This document shows positions 21,949-33,600 of a stretch of 64,000 nt of DNA, one piece after another. Every line of letters starts with the position of its first letter. Position 1 is the first letter of the stretch. The notes under the pieces are model-generated. The model ran no database searches. It saw only the letters and a list, made by a program, of their open reading frames with translations, and was not told the origin of the DNA. The stretch is taken from contig NC_087080.1 in assembly GCF_026151205.1 (NCBI RefSeq), forward strand, positions 17,211,337 through 17,275,336, read 5' to 3'. Source of the stretch: Bolinopsis microptera (Eukaryota; Ctenophora; Tentaculata; Lobata; Bolinopsidae). A program made the position numbers and the translations under genes.

Positions 21949-24041
21949 TGACTAGCGACTACTTTACTTGATGTTTCATTCTCAAGAGCAGGTGGACTTG
22001 AGTTGAGGACATTGGGCAGGTATGTTTGTGTCCCAAACATGAGCTGATTGGGTGAGAAACCCGCAACAGTACTGAGTGAGTTCTTTGCACTACACGCCCA
22101 GCTGAGTATGGTATCAACATTAGTATTTGGAAATTCTTCAGCCAGTTTCAGCATCATCAAGGAAATTACAGCATTATGCCGCTCAACTATTCCATTTGAG
22201 AAAGGACTATAGGCAGCAGAAGTCTTATGCTCAATGTTGAAATTCTGTGTCCAATCTTCAAACTCTTTGGAACAAAACTCTCCACCATTATCAGAGAATA
22301 TCAATGAAGGGCACCCAAAGACGGATATCCATTTCTGACTGAGAACATCAATAATCTCACTAGTCTTCTTGGACCTGACAATCCCAGCCTGACTAAACCG
22401 AGAGAATTCATCAATGATGTGCAGGTAGTACAAATTATTATCCAGCTTGTGCAGATCAATGGCAACTGATTCATTTATTCCTCGAGCTCTTGGAAATGAT
22501 GTGCATGGTTTAGCAGGAGCCTTCTTGTAAACTTGACAGATCTCACAAGTTTCAATGACCTCTTGTAGAACTCTAAACAAATCTACATCTCCCAAACCAG
22601 CATCACTAAGTAGTCGCCTGAGCTTGTCATATGAACCATGTCCCAGCTGACAATGAAGCTTTTTCACCGAAGCTTTGTCCAATTTCTTTTCGACAAACTG
22701 ACAGACATTAACGGTAGCTGCTTCTTCTAAGTGGTCTTCAAATGTATCATCAATCTCAATGTGAGGCAACATATCAATCATTATTAGCCCAGTAGAGGTG
22801 AAAGAAGTGGGAATGTCCTTCCCAAACATACTAACACGGTTGTTGACCATATCAATGACAGTCTCAGTATTCTGCATAGTCTCTTGACTAATTAAAAGAG
22901 GTATATCATCATTTACCACATCACATTTTAGATCAAACAACTCACCATCAAGATTCATTGGCAGAAGAACCTGTTTTGTTGCTCTGATAGGGTCACCATC
23001 ACCAAACCTATACACAGACAAAGAAGGAGAGGTTTCGAGAACAACTTTGGACTTTTTCACAAAATCCTTCAACCATAATTCACCACACACTGTTTTGGTA
23101 CAACCAGTATCCAAAATAGCATTACCAAATGATTCAGCAAGGTAAATAGCTTGGGGTGAGGAATACTCTTTGGTGAAATATTGAAGTTTCACCTTCTCTG
23201 TAACTTTCTCCAGATTAGGTTCACTTTCCAGCTCTCCTTGGACTGAGCGTGTAAAGAAGGATGGTGTACTTTTGCGTGGGCATTCTCGCACCAAATGATA
23301 CTTTGAATCACATATCAAACACAACGTTATGTTCCCATACTTGTCCTTTCGATTTATGTACTTGTTCTTGCCCTGATGTTGCTGCTGATTACCGTTCGGG
23401 TAATACTGTTGATTATTATTTGAGCTGAATTTGTTCCCTGATCTGTAGTTTTGGTAGTTCTTTTGTCCTTGTCTGGCATAGAACGACTCTTGTGTCTCCT
23501 GCTTAATTTTGATATCATTTGATCCACATGTGCTGGTTTTTCCACCCAAGATACGTTTGATGACAGACTGCATTGAGTCATATTTAATATCAGTGCAAGC
23601 AGTCATGATCATTTTCTGTTCATCAGCACTCAGATCCATGGACCTCATCAATTTGAAAGCAAGCACATTATCAGGATAAGTAATGTCAATAGCTTTAGCT
23701 TGTTTCATAGCACGGTCAAAACGAATCATGAAGTCTGCGACTTCTTCATCTTGATTTCTTCTTATATCTTCAAAAATAACATACCTTTCATAGGCCATAT
23801 CATTTTTGTCTTTCTCAAACACCTTGTCTAGATGTGTGATTAAAAGTTCCAAACCATTATCTTTGACCATATCTTCTAGAGACATTTCAATTGCAACAGT
23901 TTTGTAGTCTCCACCCAATACCCCAATAACCGTAGGAGCTTGTTTCTTTACCGCGACATCTGTCCCTAACTCCCAGATTTTTATCTCCTTTTTCCATGCT
24001 CCATAATCCTCACCAATCCTAGGAGGGCTTTGCTTTGACAT
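21945..24041 (-). pseudogene. Copia gag-protease-integrase
   Basis: The probable ATG is at 24041; the frame also runs upstream to 24062 through the primer-site region. Gag ends with a zinc knuckle C-x2-C-x4-H-x4-C near 23300. Protease has L-D-T-G-C near 23115. Integrase has the H-x-H / C-x2-C zinc site near 22650 and 22540, then catalytic D (A-I-D-L), D-N-G-G-E-F and S-N-G-I-V-E-R-H. It stops at a TGA (21945-21947) that overlaps an ATG in the next frame (ATGA). In the family gag-pol is normally continuous, and the integrase alignment crosses this point, so I favour a one-base frameshift mutation. Confidence 0.88.
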
Positions 24042-24051
24042 TTTCACACTT

Positions 24052-24061
24052 CCTGCAACCA
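24052..24061 (-). other. Copia primer-binding site
   Basis: TGGTTGCAGG follows the 5' LTR after one base. The TGGT start matches the 3' end of tRNAs as used by Copia elements; the exact tRNA is not determined. Confidence 0.55.
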
Positions 24062-24062
24062 C

Positions 24063-24757
24063 TGTTAACCTTGTGTGTTGGTACCAGTAACTACACCGTT
24101 GTTATATGAAAGGTAGTAATGAATCGTATCTAGTCATACAGTAGTCAAAAGTCATTCTCTCGTCTCAGGGTAAAGGTGACAAGAATACCTGGGCCCCTTT
24201 GGCAAACTTTCTGAACTCAGGCAGCTTGAACGACTAAATTTAATAACAATAAAACTTCTTGTCTGAATGAACTATTAGAACCTCAAGAAGCTGATCCGCA
24301 TGTCTCCGCTACTAAAATGTTTAATGAGCCCAATCACTCATCACTTAACAGTTTAATCTTCAAAGTGAGTTGTACAATCTAGGTTGTTTTAAGTAGCTGT
24401 TGATAGTGTAAAACAGGAGTGACTTGATCGTTTTCATAACTTCGATTTACAATTTGTACCATAATAAAACTAGCACTGCCATGGGGTTCAAAAAGGGTCA
24501 TTGTAAGCCTCCAGCGTAATGGTCCTAAGTCTCTGCCCCATGCAGTGCCTGTCAGCATCAGCTAACAGAATAGCCCTAACATAACGATCAAGCCACAAAT
24601 TAGGTTCTATAATGATTTAATATTGTTGAATAAAGAGATTTGAATATAATATTTGTTTTATTCTGAAATATTTGTTTTATTCTGAGTATCAAGTCATACG
24701 CTTATATACAGCAAAGCCCTGGGAAATACATAGTTAATGATATAAAGCAACTTAACA
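24063..24757 (-). repeat. Copia 5' LTR with 540-bp extra segment
   Basis: Both ends match the 153-bp left LTR. Between CATACAG (about 24145) and TATCAAGTCATACGC (about 24686) there are some 540 bases that the left LTR lacks. Either this LTR has an insertion or the left one a deletion. The flanks TCGGA on both element sides show that the outer ends are original. Confidence 0.8.
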
Positions 24758-24762
24758 TCGGA

Positions 24763-25907
24763 TTAGTCGTTTGGTTGATGTTGTTGTCGAGACTGGGAGT
24801 GGGAGTCAAAGTTGGGCCCTGGCTGGCCACCATGGCCATCAGGGCAAATGTTGTAACTAGGGTTGACGTGGCTTGCGATTAGATAAGCTTGACGATTAAA
24901 AATCAAACCAAAGCAAAACGATTATAGTAAAAACTATTGACGACACATTGACTGAATGTTATTCTAATTTATATTCTAGATATTTTATTTATTTTTCAAC
25001 AGACGACAACTTCCTGTTTTTTCTTCTATATTAGTTACCTACTCATATCTCTTTTACAGACTTTTTTACAAGGACATTGACAGATGATACTCACATTAGG
25101 CATTCATTATTGCATCTAAATTATTTCACTTGCATTAGGTTTAGAAATTTATTCTCTGGTTAACAGATTTCAAATGTTTAATTAATTTGTAGTATGACAG
25201 TAAGGTATATAAGAAGTTATTTAATTTTGCTTGGGCTATTATATTGACTATTGAGGTTTAATGATGATATGGAATTTGAATTCTATATAAATTTACACTA
25301 TGTGGTTGGGGCATTTTGCATAGTAAATATGGTTACTACTCCTATATATCATATTATTTGATTGGTATTCGATTTCTGATTATTTCTCTAGGAATATGAT
25401 TATTATATCTCAATTTGGCTTTAGGTAGGGTGCCCCGCTAAAAGAACTGGATTCTTCCAGGAAGCACCCCGTGCACAGACCTTGGTCTACATATATATTA
25501 AATTATTAACCATTCATTCTGTATGTGCACGAAAATTTATTTCAAAAAAAAAACTTTCCGATATGTACATTGATATGAGTTAAAAGTTGTATAAACAAGA
25601 GACAGGGCTTGCGGAGCAAGGGAAGAGATATAGGAGGGCCAGGCAAAAAGTATATGTTTCTGTTTCATTGAACGCTTCTTGAAAGTTGTTACAGTTCATT
25701 CTCAAGCTTATCAAAAGTATGGGCCTTGTACAACCCTTTCAGCTAAACTCAAAATTTTACCAAATCAATGACTTTTTGCTCATTGTGGGCACAGTTTGAA
25801 TATTCCGACCAAAATCCAAATAATCTTTGAATAATTCTGAGACATATTCTGAATTTTTAACAGAAAAGTTGCAAAATTCAGGTTTTTATGGGCTTTTTAA
25901 ACATTAT
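24763..25907. other. Intergenic, nothing recognised
   Basis: AT-rich DNA with no supported ORF, RNA gene or repeat. Confidence 0.4.
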
Positions 25908-26125
25908 AGTCCACTAGCAGGAACCCGTATATAACTCTAAAATTGTGTCAAAACTCAAGAGACTAAAATTATTATTACGGTACCTATTTAATTCGCGTTT
26001 TTGACACCAGTCAGGGTTCTGATTTGGAGGCCAATAAAGCATTTGACCCAGTCAAAAAAGTTTTGGTTGTATATCTTTTATGGTTTTTGCAGAAAGTCGC
26101 GTTAAATTTGATGCCGTGGGGTCAG
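25908..26125. repeat. Dispersed repeat R1, copy 1
   Basis: Shares CTAGCAGGAACCCGT, CGCGTTTTTGACACCA, GATTTGGAGGCCA and CATTTGACCCAG with 30101-30365, and the last part with about 48838-48912. The copies differ by indels. Non-coding. Confidence 0.7.
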
Positions 26126-27199
26126 AGAGATGTGGAGTGTGCAGCCGTGTATAGAATCCTCGTTTATGTTGGGTGTGGTTGATAGTGTCTCATCATGTGG
26201 AATGAGTACTGACTATTTCTGCACTCCGGCTCTAAGGCAATAAGGTGTTTTGGAGTCTTTGCTGGGATAGCGGGGTCCCCTGTGTAAACGAGCATTCCTG
26301 ACCAAATCAAGTAATTCACAAAGTTTTTATTTAAATTTTATTAAAAGAAGTATAGAACTGTATGCCTCTATTATTCTTAACACTACCATGGTTAACCTGT
26401 TGTCCTTTTATTCTAAAATGGTTCTATACTTCTTCAAATTGTTTACTTGTAATTATGATAAATGTACATAATTCTGCCGAAATGTCGAAGTGGGTATCTA
26501 CGGAATAATGTATGTATGTAATTTTCATAATAAGCAGTCTACAGTGTCGTTACAGGAACGTTGCATACTCCTACGATTTGCACGTAGCAGGCCATGACCT
26601 CCTCTTGAATTCCCTGTCTCTCCGTCGTTAACCCGGCGGGGTTGCACCACCTCAAGACTCTCGGAGTCTGTTGTCGATATCTATGTTTAATTTATTTATG
26701 GTATATAATTTGGGAGTCTCTCTCTCCGGCAGCAGGAGTTGGAGAATTGGGACGCGTTGCGAAAGCCACCGTAAAGAAGGCTTACTGTCGACGCCGACCA
26801 ATCAAAAGAAAAGAAAGAAGCTCAAAGAATATTGAAAGTTACCAACATGGCGCATGTGGAAGGGGCCTGGAAGTTGTGTCCCACTTGACTTGGCCGTACA
26901 ACTTCCGACCTCCACTCCCTGAAAAATTACCTAAGAGGAGGTAAATGGTCAACAAATATCGATGTAAGAGCTTGGTGTGCTCAAATCCTGACCTCCTTTT
27001 ACAACATAGGGGGACTCTTGCATCGCAGGTTAAAAGATTCCGAGGGGGAACCATTAGTTTTGGCAGGTTGCATATTTTTTATTTTAAAAAGTTGATTCCC
27101 TGCCGATTATTGATTCTTGCGAAAATATCAAGACTTGCAGTTACAGTACACTACATATTATTCGGTACTGAGGGAGACATTTCTTCATATTTAGACCGC
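26126..27199. other. Intergenic upstream of ANKRD13
   Basis: No gene recognised. ORFs of 100 and 119 codons at 26642 and 26945 have no recognisable motif and are probably chance. Confidence 0.4.
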
Positions 27200-27420
27200 A
27201 ATCACAGGAATAAAACTCATCTGCCTGCCTTGGTCGATAAAATCTGGAACAAGTTTCGTGACAGCGCTTCTCTCCATTTATCTCTCACTCATGAGCCAAC
27301 GTAACTTATCAGGATCCAATCCAGTATCTTCTTGTTGGACGTCCAGAAAGGTCTTATGTGGTCGTCCTGTATACCGATGGCCATAGGATGGTTGCCAGAA
27401 AAGGAAAAATAACTGGTGCC
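27200..27420 (-). pseudogene. LINE C-terminal relic
   Basis: The - strand reads G-R-P-H-K-T-F-L-D-V followed by E-D-T-G-L-D-P-D-K-L, a conserved pattern at the end of many LINE ORF2 proteins, then stops. Too short to classify. Confidence 0.55.
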
Positions 27421-27588
27421 TAAACCTTTGCAAACTGAATTTTGGGCCCCTGTACTGTCCCTGTACAATCTATTTTACAGATCTACATTATTTTATTTCA
27501 GAATTATATCATGCTAGTACTTATTAATAAAAAAGTTTAAAATTATTTTGTTACCTAACCAAATCTCCTCTATTGAAGAATGTAAAGT

Positions 27589-27678
27589 ATGATGAATAAA
27601 ACTCAGATTAAAGAGCGGATTAGGGATTTGAAAGATCAGTATCCTCTCCATGTTACTATCTTTGAGAATGACCCTCAG
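27589..27678 (+). CDS. ANKRD13: ANKRD13 exon 1
   Basis: ATG ATG start with an in-frame TAA six bases upstream (27583-27585). Thirty codons end in Y-P-L-H-V-T-I-F-E-N-D-P-Q, matching the conserved N-terminal YPLH motif. The donor is GTAATA at 27679. The last 39 bases and this donor are then repeated about 37 times. Confidence 0.85.
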
Positions 27679-30600
27679 GTAATATACTCTCCATGTTATT
27701 ATCTTTGAGAATGACCCTCAGGTAATATCCTCTCCATGTTATCATCTTTGAGAATGACCCTCAGGTAATATCCTCTCCATGTTATCATCTTTGAGAATGA
27801 CCCTCAGGTAATATACTCTCCATGTTATCATCTTTGAGAATGACCCTCAGGTAATATACTCTCCATGTTACTATCTTTGAGAATGACCCTCAGGTAATAT
27901 ACTCTCCATGTTATCATCTTTGAGAATGACCCTCAGGTAATATCCTCTCCATGTTATCATCTTTGAGAATGACCCTCAGGTAATATCCTCTCCATGTTAT
28001 CATCTTTGAGAATGACCCTCAGGTAATATACTCTCCATGTTATCATCTTTGAGAATGACCCTCAGGTAATATCCTCTCCATGTTATTATCTTTGAGAATG
28101 ACCCTCAGGTAATATCCTCTCCATGTTACTATCTTTGAGAATGACCCTCAGGTAATATTCTCCTCTCAATGTTATCATCTTTGAGAATGACCCTCAGGTA
28201 ATATACTCTCCATGTTACTATCTTTGAGAATGACCCTCAGGTAATATCCTCTCCATGTTATCATCTTTGAGAATGACCCTCAGGTAATATCCTCTCCATG
28301 TTACTATCTTTGAGAATGACCCTCAGGTAATATCCTCTCCATGTTACTATCTTTGAGAATGACCCTCAGGTAATATCCTCTCCATGTTACTATCTTTGAG
28401 AATGACCCTCAGGTAATATACTCTTCATGTTATCATCTTTGAGAATGACCCTCAGGTAATATCCTCTCCATGTTATTATCTTTGAGAATGACCCTCAGGT
28501 AATATCCTCTCCATGTTATCATCTTTGAGAATGACCCTCAGGTAATATCCTCTCCATGTTACTATCTTTGAGAATGACTTTCAGGTAATATACTCTCCAT
28601 GTTATCATCTTTGAGAATGACCCTCAGGTAATATCCTCTCCATGTTATTATCTTTGAGAATGACCCTCAGGTAATATCCTCTCCATGTTACTATCTTTGA
28701 GAATGACCCTCAGGTAATATTCTTCTCTCAATGTTATCATCTTTGAGAATGACCCTCAGGTAATATACTCTCCATGTTACTATCTTTGAGAATGACCCTC
28801 AGGTAATATCCTCTCCATGTTACTATCTTTGAGAATGACCCTCAGGTAATATCCTCTCCATGTTATTATCTTTGAGAATGACCCTCAGGTAATATACTCT
28901 CCATGTTATTATCTTTGAGAATGACCCTCAGGTAATATACTCTCCATGTTATCATCTTTGAGAATGACCCTCAGGTAATATCCTCTCCATGTTATCATCT
29001 TTGAGAATGACCCTCAGGTAATATACTCTCCATGTTATTATCTTTGAGAATGACCCTCAGGTAATATACTCTCCATGTTATCATCTTTGAGAATGACCCT
29101 CAGGTAATATCCTCTCCATGTTACTATCTTTGAGAATGACCCTCAGGTAATATACTCCTCTCAATGTTATCATCTTTGAGAATGACCCTCAGGTAATATC
29201 CTCTCAATGTTATTATCTTTGAGAATGACCCTCAGGTAATATTTGAACACTTTGATGATAGAGGTGTTCTTTCGAGAATTTAAAATGTTTTTGTCTTTTA
29301 ATACTACTTGGGGGGATGGGGGCGGCGTGGGGGTGACACATCCACCAATGTTTGGTGGATGGTGGAATCATAGCTAGAATGAAAGGTAAATATTAAAACG
29401 AATTATCTCTAGCACTTAGCAACACCCCGGAGGAGTTTATAACACAAAACGCCGGCACGCTTAAGGTTATATATATTATAATAACCCCTCGTGCTAAAGC
29501 ACGTCGGCGTCATTTTCATAATAAGAGTTGATAAATCCAGATTTTTGAAAAATTTTTGGAGCATGGGACAAAATTGTGACATGCATTTATTTGCCCTAAT
29601 AAGCTCTAAATAGTGCCAAAAATAATTGTAAATCATGGATATAGCTACAAGCTAGGTCTAGACTCTAGAGGCCATCGAAAGTAGCATAACATTACCCATA
29701 CCAGGTTCATGGAATGAATGAAAATGAACGAAAATGAACAAAAATGAATAATCTCCTAAAAGTGCTAAGAACGGTTCAAAATTGGTCGGAAAGAGTTTAT
29801 ATTGGTCCTAGGACCACTCAAACTAAGTTTGGGAATCACTGCATGTCTAGAACCAATGTTCCAAAATGTTCCAATTTTGTCCCAATAATCCTTCTGAGTA
29901 TCCAGTTTTTTGGAACATCGAAGTATTGGCTGTATCTGAGTACTGGGAAGCCTCAACTCGGATTTATATTTTGGTCTTAATAATAACCAATATTTTGACA
30001 CAAATTTGGACATCACTACTCACTAGCCGTATTTGTGCTGGGTATTAGAAAGGCTAGCAGGAAATTCTACGATCATTATTGTTTTATTTATTGTTTTATT
30101 TAAACTAGCAGGAACCCGTCTAACCCTAAAATGGTGTCAAGACTCAAGAGACTAAAACAATTATTACCTATTTAATTCGCGTTTTTGACACCACTTGGGG
30201 TACCAAATTTTGGGCTCTAAAACTCCTATTTCTTGGCCAATTTTTTTTTTCATGCTGATTTGGAGGCCATCAAAGCATTTGACCCAGTCAAAAAAGTTTC
30301 AGTTGTATATCTTTTACAGTTTTGCAGAAATTCGCGTTAAAGTTGATGCCGTGGTGTCAGTAAAATGGCACGAATAAATATATATATATCGTCTCGCTTT
30401 ATACAGGGTGGCCCATGAAAGTCTACCCATCCTTATCTCTTAAAATTGTTACAGGTCGCTGAGATCTTGCTAATTATTTGTAAAACAAAAAGTGGCATAA
30501 CTTATGTTCTGATAAATATTTTTGCTTCTAAATTTCACAGAATGTTAATAACAAGTAGCTAAACCTTTGTGGCAAGTTTTGTGTGATTGCGAGCTTCACT

Positions 30601-33600
30601 GAGCTTTTTTGACCAATTTAGCCCCTGAGCGAGCTAGCTTGAATTTCTCACCCAGAACTGTTAACATTGGTTAATAGAAACCACACAAAAAATCCTGGGT
30701 AAAAAAATCAAAAAACCAGCGATTTATTCACGTTTTACCAATTCTATTCACCACGAACCATCGCACATTCCATTCTCTCTATATTTTAACTGATAAGGAC
30801 TATCACAGATGATCCGCCCTGCTTGTTTATATCGTTCTTCTCACATGGAATGTGCGATGAATAGAATTGGTAAAACATAAATAAATCGCTGGTTTTTTAA
30901 TTTTTTTACCCAGGATTTTTTGTGGTTCCTATTAACCAATGTAAACATTTCTGGGTGAGAAATTGAAGCTAGCACGCTCAGGAGCTAACTTTGTCAGACA
31001 AGCTCAGACTCACACAAAACTTAGCACGAAGTAGTGTCTAATTATGATTGACATTCTCTAAAAATTTGAATCAAAAATATTAATCAGAACGTAAGTTATG
31101 GCGCTTTTCCATTCTGAAATAAAATAATTAGTGAGATCTCAGCGAGCTGTTACAATTTTAAGAGATAAGGACGGGTAGACTTTTGAGGCCCATCCTGTAT
31201 AATAAAAAAATCCGTTATACAACAAAAATGGTTACAAAAATCAAAATTGGAACCACCCTCACATCGGTTCTAGACATGCAGTGATTCCCAAACTTGGTTT
31301 GAGTGGTCCTAGGACCAATATAAACACTTTCCGACCAATTTTAAACCATTCTGAGCACTTTGAGGAGAATGTTCATTTTCGTTCATTTCTGGTCATTCTA
31401 TGGGTAATTTTATACGACTTTTGATGAGTCCTAGGCCTAGCTTATGGCTATATCCATCTTGGAAAACCGAATTAAGCCTTTCCAGCACTCAAATACGGCC
31501 AATACTGCGATGTCCCCACGTTCCAAATTTATGGATTCATCTACTGCATAATAATACCTCGTGCTTCACACTCGAAATTATTATCAATGTTTCCACAATC
31601 TCAACTACTCTGAAACCAAGATGAAACCATTGCCCCAGGCCCTTTCTGCTCATACTAGACCCACCAAACTATCCAGGGACATTTCGATTCCGATCGGTTT
31701 CAGCTCAGTCTAGGGGTATTCTGAGACAATGTTCATTATTTGTCCATTTCATTCATTCAGGAGAATATTTCACAGGAGGCTGAAAATGTTGGTACACATA
31801 CCAATTGCCACTGTATCATGCCAGAGCAAATCCAACTCAGTTCACGGACATTTACAGCCAAAAAACGTGTATCAGAAGGTGTCTCAAATGTTTCCAAAAT
31901 TTCGGATCTATTTTATGCACAAAAAATCAAATAATAATAAATGAAAATAAATATCAACAGAATATGAGAATAACATACTCAAACTGATACTGTAGACTGC
32001 AGGCGCGGTTAATGTGCTGCGCCAAAAGACAAATTTGTAGACTTTTAACCAACCGATATGCGACAAAACTCGCGGATTTTATAAAAATCTGAACATGCCC
32101 AAGTCTAAACATTTTAAGGTTAAAGTTAGATATATAGTTAGATAAACTATATATAGTTTATATATAAATAAATAGTTCCTTTTTATCTGATAATAAATAA
32201 CCAGGAGTTAAGACGAGTTTTAGATGAAGAGGGAGATATAGAATGTAAAGACCCGAATGGTCTAACACCTTTACAACTGTGCTCCATCGTTGGGAATACC
32301 GCACTAGCTGAGGTACAGTAATTTCAGTTCTCATTGAAATAAGTACACGTACATTAAGTTTATTTAGTCACTTCATATTTTACTTTTTAAGACATTTAAA
32401 AAATTGTCCTTGTCACCCAATCAGTGAACACTGAATACCTTATAATAATATAATGAAAAGTTTTACTGTGAAAATGTAGGTACTGCTGGACCATGGCGCA
32501 AATCCTGATCTGGAGACTGCAGAGGGCTGGTCGATAGTACAAGAATGTGTAGCGTCCGGTAACCTCTCCCTAGCCCAGGTGCTGAATATCTTACTAGTGG
32601 TAGAGATACCTCACTGGCAATATATCTTACTAGTGGTACAGATACCTCACTGCAATATATCTTACTAGTGGTAGAGATACCTCACTGGCAATATATCTTA
32701 CTAGTGGTAGAGATACTGCACTGGCAATATATCTTACTAGTGGTACAGATACCTCACTGGCAATATATCTTACTAGTGGTACAGATACCTCACTGGTAAT
32801 ATATCTTACTAGTGGTAGAGATACCTCACTGGTAATATATCTTACTAGTGGTAGAGATACCTCACTGGCAATATATCTTACTAGTGGTAGAGATACCTCA
32901 CTGCAATATATCTTACTAGTGGTAGAGATACCTCACTGGTAATATATCTTACTAGTGGTAGAGATACCTCACTGCAATATATCTTACTAGTGGTAGAGAT
33001 ACCTCACTGGTAATATATCTTACTAGTGGTAGAGATACCTCACTGGTAATATATCTTACTAGTGGTAGAGATACCTCACTGGCAATATATCTTACTAGTG
33101 GTACAGATACCTCACTGGTAATATATCTTACTAGTGGTAGAGATACCTCACTGGCAATATATCTTACTAGTGGTAGAGATACCTCACTGGCAATATATCT
33201 TACTAGTGGTAGAGATACCTCACTGGCAATATATCTTACTAGTGGTAGAGATACCTCACTGGTAATATATCTTACTAGTGGTAGAGATACCTCACTGCAA
33301 TATATCTTACTAGTGGTAGAGATACCTCACTGGTAATATATCTTACTAGTGGTAGAGATACCTCACTGGTAATATATCTTACTAGTGGTAGATATACCTC
33401 ACTGGCAATATATCTTACTAGTGGTACAGATACCTCACTGGTAATATATCTTACTAGTGGTAGATATACCTCACTGGCAATATATCTTACTAGTGGTAGA
33501 GATACCTCACTGGCAATATTCTTCTAGTGGTAGAGAACTATGGTTAACTTAGTAGGTGAAATGTTGGACACATACTATGGGTCGATACATCCAGAGCAAA

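Larger units (their letters stand above)
14271..24757 (-). mobile_element. Copia-type LTR retrotransposon, full span with nested insertion
   Basis: Terminal direct repeats begin TGTTAA and end TTAACA, flanked by the 5-bp duplication TCGGA (14266-14270 and 24758-24762). On the - strand the order is LTR, primer site, gag, protease, integrase, reverse transcriptase, RNase H, polypurine tract, LTR, which is Copia order. Without the nested 5084-bp element the retrotransposon would be about 5.4 kb. It is inactive: one frameshift, one in-frame stop, one altered RT catalytic residue and the insertion. Confidence 0.9.

Noticed and set aside
21940..21952. Programmed frameshift or reinitiation (ATGA) in Copia
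   Set aside because: The integrase domain is split mid-domain and other inactivating changes are present, so a mutation is simpler.
26642..27304. Two + strand ORFs of 100 and 119 codons
   Set aside because: No motif, no clear splice context; part overlaps a LINE relic on the other strand.
27640..29243. Possible CRISPR array
   Set aside because: Units are contiguous with no variable spacers, and the genome is eukaryotic with introns.
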